DNA of 64,000 nt from Nitrospirota bacterium (GTDB lineage Bacteria > JACPQY01): positions 157,544-221,543 of the forward strand of contig JACPAV010000004.1 in the NCBI GenBank assembly GCA_016180645.1. The letters are read 5' to 3'. This document shows, piece by piece, positions 59,548-64,000 of the stretch (positions within the stretch are counted from its first letter, which is position 1; the number at the start of each line of letters is the position of its first letter). Below the pieces are notes generated by a model. That model was not told where the DNA came from. It saw only the letters and a program-made list of their open reading frames with translations, and ran no database searches. A program made the position numbers and the translations under genes.

Positions 59548-60180
59548 CTTGGCCCAACGGATGCGGTCCAGGCCCGGGAAGTTCGGGCCGTAGTACATCA
59601 TGCGGTAGAGGCGGACCACCTGGCCGGTGGCGGGTTCTTTCACCTCCGCGAGAAGAAGTTCGACAATCGTATCCTCCGCTCCGCTCGGTTTGAGCCAGAC
59701 CGCGGTATTGGGTTTGGCGATGGAGGCGGCGCCGTATCGCTTCACGGCATCACCATAGAGGGATTTGATGGGCGGATCATCGAGCGTGGCGGCCTGTCCC
59801 GCGTCGTACGCCTTGGAGTAGAGAGCAAGCTTGCCGTCCACAAAGTAGAAACCGTGCGAAATGCTGCGCCCATCCTCCAATCGCGTATCCCAGTAGGCAT
59901 ATTTTGTCTGTACTCCGAGGATCTCGGTTTCGCCCCCATCGGTGAGCGGAGGGAGCTTCGCCTCCGCGGCCGGGGCGAGCATCCCCCAGGGAATCTGATA
60001 GAGGTTCCAACCTTTGAAAGCCGGCTCTTTCTTCGCGGCGGTCGCCGCCTGCGCGGACGCCGTGAACCGTGAATCGTGAATCGTGAATTGAAGGAGGAAC
60101 AGAAAGCCGAGCGTTTGGGCCGCCCGGATTGCAACACGAAGGGGTGGGTTCCCTCTCGGTCTCACGGGTTCACGATTCAC
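59536..60180 (-). CDS. Hypothetical secreted protein with repeat-derived signal region
   Basis: The 214-residue protein starts at GTG 60180. The N-terminal hydrophobic region (TLGFLFLLQF) runs into TIHDSRFTASA, which is encoded by tandem copies of the DNA motif GAATCGTGAATC (read on the plus strand), a known type of dispersed repeat. The mature part (KGWNLYQIPWGMLAPAAEA, then KYAYWDTRLEDGRSISHGF) has no recognised domain. It follows the MEMO-like gene, 4 bases after its stop. Confidence 0.55.
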   Translation of the reverse strand: MNREPVRPRGNPPLRVAIRAAQTLGFLFLLQFTIHDSRFTASAQAATAAKKEPAFKGWNLYQIPWGMLAPAAEAKLPPLTDGGETEILGVQTKYAYWDTRLEDGRSISHGFYFVDGKLALYSKAYDAGQAATLDDPPIKSLYGDAVKRYGAASIAKPNTAVWLKPSGAEDTIVELLLAEVKEPATGQVVRLYRMMYYGPNFPGLDRIRWAKGAP

Positions 60181-60184
60181 GGGG

Positions 60185-61486
60185 TCACGACTCCTGATAG
60201 ATCGCCAGGCTTGCGAAGCTCACCACGGATCCGGTGGCCTCTTCCGCAGCCTGGTCGTATTTCAGGAGATGCCCTTTGAGTGCGGGCGAACCCGACACGG
60301 TGGAGGTCACCGCCTTGAGAAGCGTGTAGATGGGTGAGAGACCGCAGATGCGCCGCTTGTCCTTCTCGCCCTGGATATTGCGAAAGAAAGCATCGCCGTC
60401 CACACGCTCGGCGTGCGTCAACATCTCTCGGTCGAGGATATCGAGCTCGCGCCGAATGCTCTCGTTCACCTTGAACGGATCGCCGAATTTCACTCCCATG
60501 TGGGCGAGATCCGCGCCGGCGATGTACACCGTCGGTCCGAATTGACGGTCGGCCTCCTGAAGCGCGGCAATGAACCGGCCGATCCGCTCGCTCTCGCCGG
60601 GCAAGTGGCCGTTCAGCACCCATTCGTGCATGGAGGAGCAAAGAATCGGCACGATCTTCAGCCCCGGCTCCAGCGGAAACAGGTATTTGAGAAACACCGC
60701 CTGAAACTCGACGGAATGCTCCGTCCGGTGGACCCATTCGTCGGCGTAGATCTCCGGCCCCAGCTCGGTTTCAAGAAACTGCACATAGTCCTGATCCGTG
60801 GGCACGGGGCCCAGGGGCGTGTCGTAGGCCTTCCGGGTGACCACGAACGTATTCGGCGGAGACTGGTGAGCGGTGCCCAGGATGACGAACCGCCGCGGCA
60901 GGGGCCCGCGGGCCAGGGAGGCGTACGCGAAAGCGTACGCTTGTCCCGCGAAACGGATATCGATATGCGGGACCACGACGCCTCGCAGGACCCCGGAATT
61001 GTCCTGCGGTCGAACCGCCGCGAAGTACTCCTGGAACTGCTTGCGCAGTTCTTTCGGCTCCGCGGGGTACACGAGGCCGGCGTGGCAGTAGGGGCGAACC
61101 GGCTGCGAGTGGAACGCGTCGTCGGTCTCCTTCTGGAGACGGCGGAAGCCTTCGCTATCGAGGTAACCGGACTGGTCGAGTTGGGTCATGAAGCCCAGGA
61201 CCTGTTCCGTGAGGAGGAGCTGACCGAGACGGCGCTGAATCTCCTCCTGGAGCTGGCGGATGGTGTGCTTGCCGTCGAAGAACGCGAGGAGGAGGGCCGC
61301 GGCCTGGGGAATCAGGACCGGATCTTTGGCGTATCCCATCGGGTCGCGCAGCGCGATGAACTTTTGCGACCCCTGAACGATGGGGTAGACCTCGACGGCG
61401 CGGATGGAGGGCAGGAGCGTGTCCGGATCGGCTGCAACCGATGCGGTCGAAGCGGGCGGCGCGTCAGACGGAGGCGACTTTGACAC
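60185..61486 (-). CDS. MEMO-family protein with N-terminal extension
   Basis: The 433-residue protein has a C-terminal MEMO domain (about 160-433): VVVPHIDIRFAGQAYAFAYA (His), VILGTAHQSPPNTFVVT (His), IAGADLAHMGVKFGDPF (His) and RRICGLSPIYTLLKAV (Cys). The first 150 residues include LLLAFFDGKHTIRQLQEEI and a winged-helix-like pattern ending MTQLDQSGYLDSEGFRRL, an extension like that in two-domain MEMO proteins. The start GTG 61486 overlaps the GGDEF gene by 23 bases. A second, separate copy (amrB) is at 42672-43484. Confidence 0.85.
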   Translation of the reverse strand: MSKSPPSDAPPASTASVAADPDTLLPSIRAVEVYPIVQGSQKFIALRDPMGYAKDPVLIPQAAALLLAFFDGKHTIRQLQEEIQRRLGQLLLTEQVLGFMTQLDQSGYLDSEGFRRLQKETDDAFHSQPVRPYCHAGLVYPAEPKELRKQFQEYFAAVRPQDNSGVLRGVVVPHIDIRFAGQAYAFAYASLARGPLPRRFVILGTAHQSPPNTFVVTRKAYDTPLGPVPTDQDYVQFLETELGPEIYADEWVHRTEHSVEFQAVFLKYLFPLEPGLKIVPILCSSMHEWVLNGHLPGESERIGRFIAALQEADRQFGPTVYIAGADLAHMGVKFGDPFKVNESIRRELDILDREMLTHAERVDGDAFFRNIQGEKDKRRICGLSPIYTLLKAVTSTVSGSPALKGHLLKYDQAAEEATGSVVSFASLAIYQES

Positions 61487-62852
61487 AGTTCTTTCCAGAG
61501 CGTTTGGCTTGATAGAGCGCGGCGTCGGCCCGGTCGAACAGATCCGTTTCGTTGTCCGCCGACTCCGGGTACATCGAGAGTCCGACGCTCACGGTCACGC
61601 CCATTTTTTTCCCATCCCGAGCGATGTTGTATGCCTCGATTTGTTCTCGGAGCCGGTTCGAGACGAGCAGGGATTGCGACGCGTTCAGCTCCGTGAGGAT
61701 CACGGCGATCTCTTCCCCGCCGTAGCGCGCGATCACGTCCGTGTCGCGCAAGCTTTTTCGCAAGATGTTCGAAACGCCGCGGAGGACCTCGTCGCCCACG
61801 GAGTGGCCGTAGGTATCGTTGAAGGACTTGAAGTTGTCGATGTCCATGAGCACCACGGCCAGGGGACGGCGGAGACGTTTCGCTTTATGGAGTTCGAGCC
61901 GGAGGTAATCCTTGAAATAGCGGTGCGAGTAGAGGCCGGTCAGCTCATCGGTGATGGCCAGTTTGAACAGCCGCGCATTCTCGATCGCGAGGGCGGCCTG
62001 ATTGGCGAAGGCTTCGAGGATCTCCAGGTCGTCGTCCGAGAACGTGGGACCGTCCTTCCGATTGAGGACTTCGATGGCGCCGATGATGCGGGCCTTCACC
62101 TTCATGGGGGCGCAGGCGATGTTGCGGCTGGTGAAGTTCACCGATGAGGCGACGCGCGGGGAGAAGCGCGGGTCTTTGTCGACATCCGGGGAAAGCACGG
62201 GGACGCCGTGTTGAACGACCCAGCCGGCAATCCCTTCACCGATTTGCAGTTTGATGTCTTTTACTTCGTCCGCTTTCTCGCCGGTAGCAGCGAGAAAATA
62301 GAGGCTGTGGCCGTCCTCGCCCTTGAGGATGATGGAGCTGGCCTCGGCGTGGGTCACCTGCGTGGCGTGTTCGAGAATGGAGTTGAGCACGTGCCGTTCG
62401 TCGAGGGAGGAGTTGACGAGCGCGGTGACCTTGATGAGAGATGACAGTCTGTCAATGCGATCCTGTTCGGAGCGGAAGGCTTTGGAGAGCTCCTCGGGAA
62501 GGTGGGCATCGTCCACGTTGGAGTGGGCGCGGAGACTCTGCGTGAGCGTGTTCATGACGGATTGGAGGGCTTCGCCGTATCGGAAGCGCGTGCCCGGCGC
62601 CGTGGCAGGAGCGGGCGTGGTCGGCGGAACGGAAGGGGGGGGGCTGACGAGGCGGGCGGCGCGGCTTGGGGAAGGGGAGTGCCGGGGCGTGGAGCGGGTG
62701 GATCGCCGGACGGCGGGATGGGGCCTCGTGGACGACGCTTTGGATACAGAGCGTTTTGCTATGGAATCCTCCTGTAGTGTTCGAGGTCGCTCCCGGAGGT
62801 TCGCTCGGATTCCGGGAGAGGGGGATTGTAGCGGAATGGCGAGTTTTTTCAA
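61464..62852 (-). CDS. GAF-GGDEF diguanylate cyclase
   Basis: The 462-residue protein has a disordered Pro/Ser/Arg-rich N-terminus (about 20-90), a GAF domain (about 135-285, ILEHATQVTHAEASSIILKG, CAPMKVKARIIGAIEVL) and a C-terminal GGDEF domain. That domain has DELTGLYSHRYFKDYL, VVLMDIDNFKSFNDTYGH and RYGGEEIAVIL (active-site GGEEI), with an RDTD I-site five residues upstream for product inhibition. It would make cyclic di-GMP. The start is TTG 62852. Confidence 0.92.
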   Translation of the reverse strand: MKKLAIPLQSPSPGIRANLRERPRTLQEDSIAKRSVSKASSTRPHPAVRRSTRSTPRHSPSPSRAARLVSPPPSVPPTTPAPATAPGTRFRYGEALQSVMNTLTQSLRAHSNVDDAHLPEELSKAFRSEQDRIDRLSSLIKVTALVNSSLDERHVLNSILEHATQVTHAEASSIILKGEDGHSLYFLAATGEKADEVKDIKLQIGEGIAGWVVQHGVPVLSPDVDKDPRFSPRVASSVNFTSRNIACAPMKVKARIIGAIEVLNRKDGPTFSDDDLEILEAFANQAALAIENARLFKLAITDELTGLYSHRYFKDYLRLELHKAKRLRRPLAVVLMDIDNFKSFNDTYGHSVGDEVLRGVSNILRKSLRDTDVIARYGGEEIAVILTELNASQSLLVSNRLREQIEAYNIARDGKKMGVTVSVGLSMYPESADNETDLFDRADAALYQAKRSGKNCVKVASV

Positions 62853-63323
62853 AGGCGGGGGGGTGCTGAGTAACGCCCGGCGAAGCTCGGGGGGAATCGG
62901 TGAGTGACTGTGTGATAGTGTGATGGTGAGTCATCTAGGGTCTGCTGCGGGGTGGGGGAGGGGGCAGGCATTGGAGGCGTGAGGGGGAAAATAGGAGGAT
63001 TGCCGCCGTTCAGCGGGTTCGAGGCCCCGTGACTTGCCGCGGAGCGTGGTTTCTTCAGCGCGAGCACGGGGTCCGGCCCGTCCTCCGCAGTGCCTACTCC
63101 GTCGAAGCAGCTTCGGCTGCGAAGGCTGGAAGCTGCTACGGAGGGGGAAGCCCCGTGCGGGGCTTTTGCGGGGTAGGCTAAGACCTTCCTGGATGGCGGT
63201 GGGTAGTTTGCATTGCAAGTTGGTTGTGGGCCGCATGATTAGTGGTTCAGAAATAGTAAAGAAAAGAATATAGTAGATGAAGATATCAGATAAGTCATTG
63301 GCTTGGTGCTTGGAAGTGGCATG
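62853..63323. other. Gene-free stretch with terminator-like hairpins
   Basis: No ORF with coding character is seen. It contains GCAGC-TTCG-GCTGC (about 63117), an AGCAGCTT/AAGCTGCT inverted repeat around it, and an intrinsic-terminator-like hairpin listed separately. Bases 63232-63300 are AT-rich and precede the parS-like site. Confidence 0.4.
63148..63167 (+). terminator. Intrinsic terminator-like hairpin
   Basis: AAGCCCC-GTGC-GGGGCTTTT is a perfect 7-bp stem followed on the plus strand by TTTT. No plus-strand gene ends just upstream in this window, so its partner transcript is unclear. Confidence 0.5.
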
Positions 63324-63339
63324 TGTTCCACGTGGAACT
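63324..63339. promoter_or_regulatory. parS-like centromere site
   Basis: TGTTCCACGTGGAACT matches the bacterial parS consensus TGTTCCACGTGGAACA at 15 of 16 positions, with a perfect 14-bp palindromic core. ParB binds parS and spreads from it to organise and segregate the origin region. parA and parB are not in the window, but parS sites normally cluster within a few hundred kb of oriC, as here (54 kb from dnaA). Confidence 0.75.
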
Positions 63340-63389
63340 TCGGATCGGAAACGGGGTTCACCAAGGTGGTATCGGCGTTGATGAATCAG

Positions 63390-63960
63390 TGGAGTTGCAA
63401 CGTGGTCCGAGACTCATGGCCGACCTGCCAGGATGGACGCATGTAGAGGCTCGCCGAGGAAAGGTCTTGCGGTGACAACCTGGTTATCTCCCTCGGATCG
63501 GATGAAGGATATCTTGTTGGCAGGAGTGCATGTTCGCCCTGACCGATGCAGGGCCCTGGGAAGCACCATGAGCCGGATTCCAGGACAAGGCAGTTCTTGC
63601 GTTCCTGGGAAAGGTCTGGATTGACCAAGCGGCTGGAAGCGGGGCCGACCTGCAAGCAAGGCTGGAGTGGGAAACTGGATGGCGAACCAGGGCCACTCAC
63701 TTGAACATGCGCGAGGCGAGCTTTGGAGGATTGGCTGAGCCTCGGCCGTCCCTCCTCGCAGTCGGAGAATCCTTAGAGAAGCTTGATTCCGGGAACCGCA
63801 AAGCCGGATCCTGTGCTCAGATCGCCAAGGCGAAGCACGCGACTATTTGCAGGAGTGCGCAGCATGTAGCGGCACCACCAAAGATTGGAGGTCCAAGACG
63901 GGCAAAGGCCCCTGAGAGCCGCAGAATGCGTAACCCCCCAGGATTGGCCTCTCAAAACAT
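63390..63960. ncRNA. Hairpin-rich stretch, candidate structured RNA
   Basis: No protein gene is supported in 63340-64000. On the plus strand at least five well-formed consecutive hairpins are visible: 63578-63610 (CCAGGA stem, CAAG/CTTG inner stem), 63665-63698 (GAGTGG/CCACTC with inner CTGG/CCAG), 63725-63755 (GGAGG/CCTCC), 63785-63810 (GATCCGG-type with one bulge) and 63813-63838 (GTGCT/AGCAC). Such regular nesting suggests a structured RNA, possibly a large non-coding RNA or an intron. It is not recognised as RNase P, tmRNA or SRP RNA. Strand is assumed. Confidence 0.35.
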
Positions 63961-64000
63961 GCCGAGTCCTCGCGAATGCGCTACTGAAGATCGCCGTGGA

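Noticed and set aside
63012-63035. tRNA T-loop-like GGGTTCGAGGCCC
   Set aside because: No acceptor, D or anticodon arm can be built around it; no tRNA gene is supported anywhere in the window.

Overview
The window is 64 kb of GC-rich DNA from a diderm (Gram-negative type) bacterium. Support for this comes from several lipoproteins with lipobox cysteines, signal peptidases I and II, ADP-heptose genes (gmhB, rfaE1), a GT9 heptosyltransferase-like protein and an E. coli-type GyrB insertion. The dnaA-dnaN-gyrB block, paired DnaA boxes and a parS-like palindrome place the window at the chromosomal replication origin. I cannot assign a phylum. The mix (NrdR, UPF0182, HD-GYP, sigma54-type AAA+ regulator, many GTAGG-ended hairpin repeats) fits a deltaproteobacterium-like or uncultured lineage.

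Layout. 0-4 kb: the end of lexA, an orphan VapB-type antitoxin, a purple-acid-phosphatase lipoprotein, a 2Fe-2S thioredoxin-like ferredoxin, nadA and a TPR lipoprotein. 4-9.6 kb: gyrB, dnaN, dnaA and a probable bipartite oriC, with recF absent from its usual place. 9.6-16.1 kb: ribE, ribD, nrdR, glyA and a sigma54-activator-like regulator. A three-gene unknown cassette (papain-like protein, unknown helical protein, DUF6941-like protein) sits between nrdR and ribD, which are often neighbours. 16-27 kb: a VOC protein, a 1164-residue lipoprotein, a crotonase, gmhB-rfaE1, a response regulator-MBL pair and a lipoprotein hydrolase. 27-34.6 kb: trmJ, UDP-sugar genes, lepA-lepB and two related secreted proteins. 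34.6-37.1 kb is an accessory patch: a truncated AbiV, two toxin-antitoxin pairs and a MITE-like element. 37.2-38.9 kb: a glutaredoxin, an HD-GYP response regulator and an FmdB zinc ribbon. 38.9-43.5 kb: a minus-strand operon amrB-coaE-purM-purN-FAD oxidoreductase. 43.5-48.1 kb: an FtsX-like permease, a UPF0182 membrane protein and lspA. 48.1-51.6 kb: repeats, a lipoprotein, a decayed RelE/antitoxin pair, an intact MazF pair and a beta-propeller lipoprotein. 51.8-62.9 kb: a radical SAM enzyme, two glycosyltransferases, a second secreted hydrolase, a class III cyclase, a second MEMO-family protein and a GAF-GGDEF protein. 62.9-64 kb: no protein gene seen, but a terminator-like hairpin, a parS-like site and a run of strong hairpins that may be a structured RNA.

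The most striking item is at 37216-37488. The glutaredoxin reading frame runs straight through an in-frame TGA placed exactly where the first active-site cysteine of CPYC should be. This gives U-P-Y-C, followed by a short hairpin suitable as a bacterial SECIS element: a selenocysteine-containing glutaredoxin that normal gene calling truncates. Other items worth checking are the cassette inserted between nrdR and ribD, the covarying GTAGG/CCTAC two-hairpin repeats, and the hairpin-rich end of the window.
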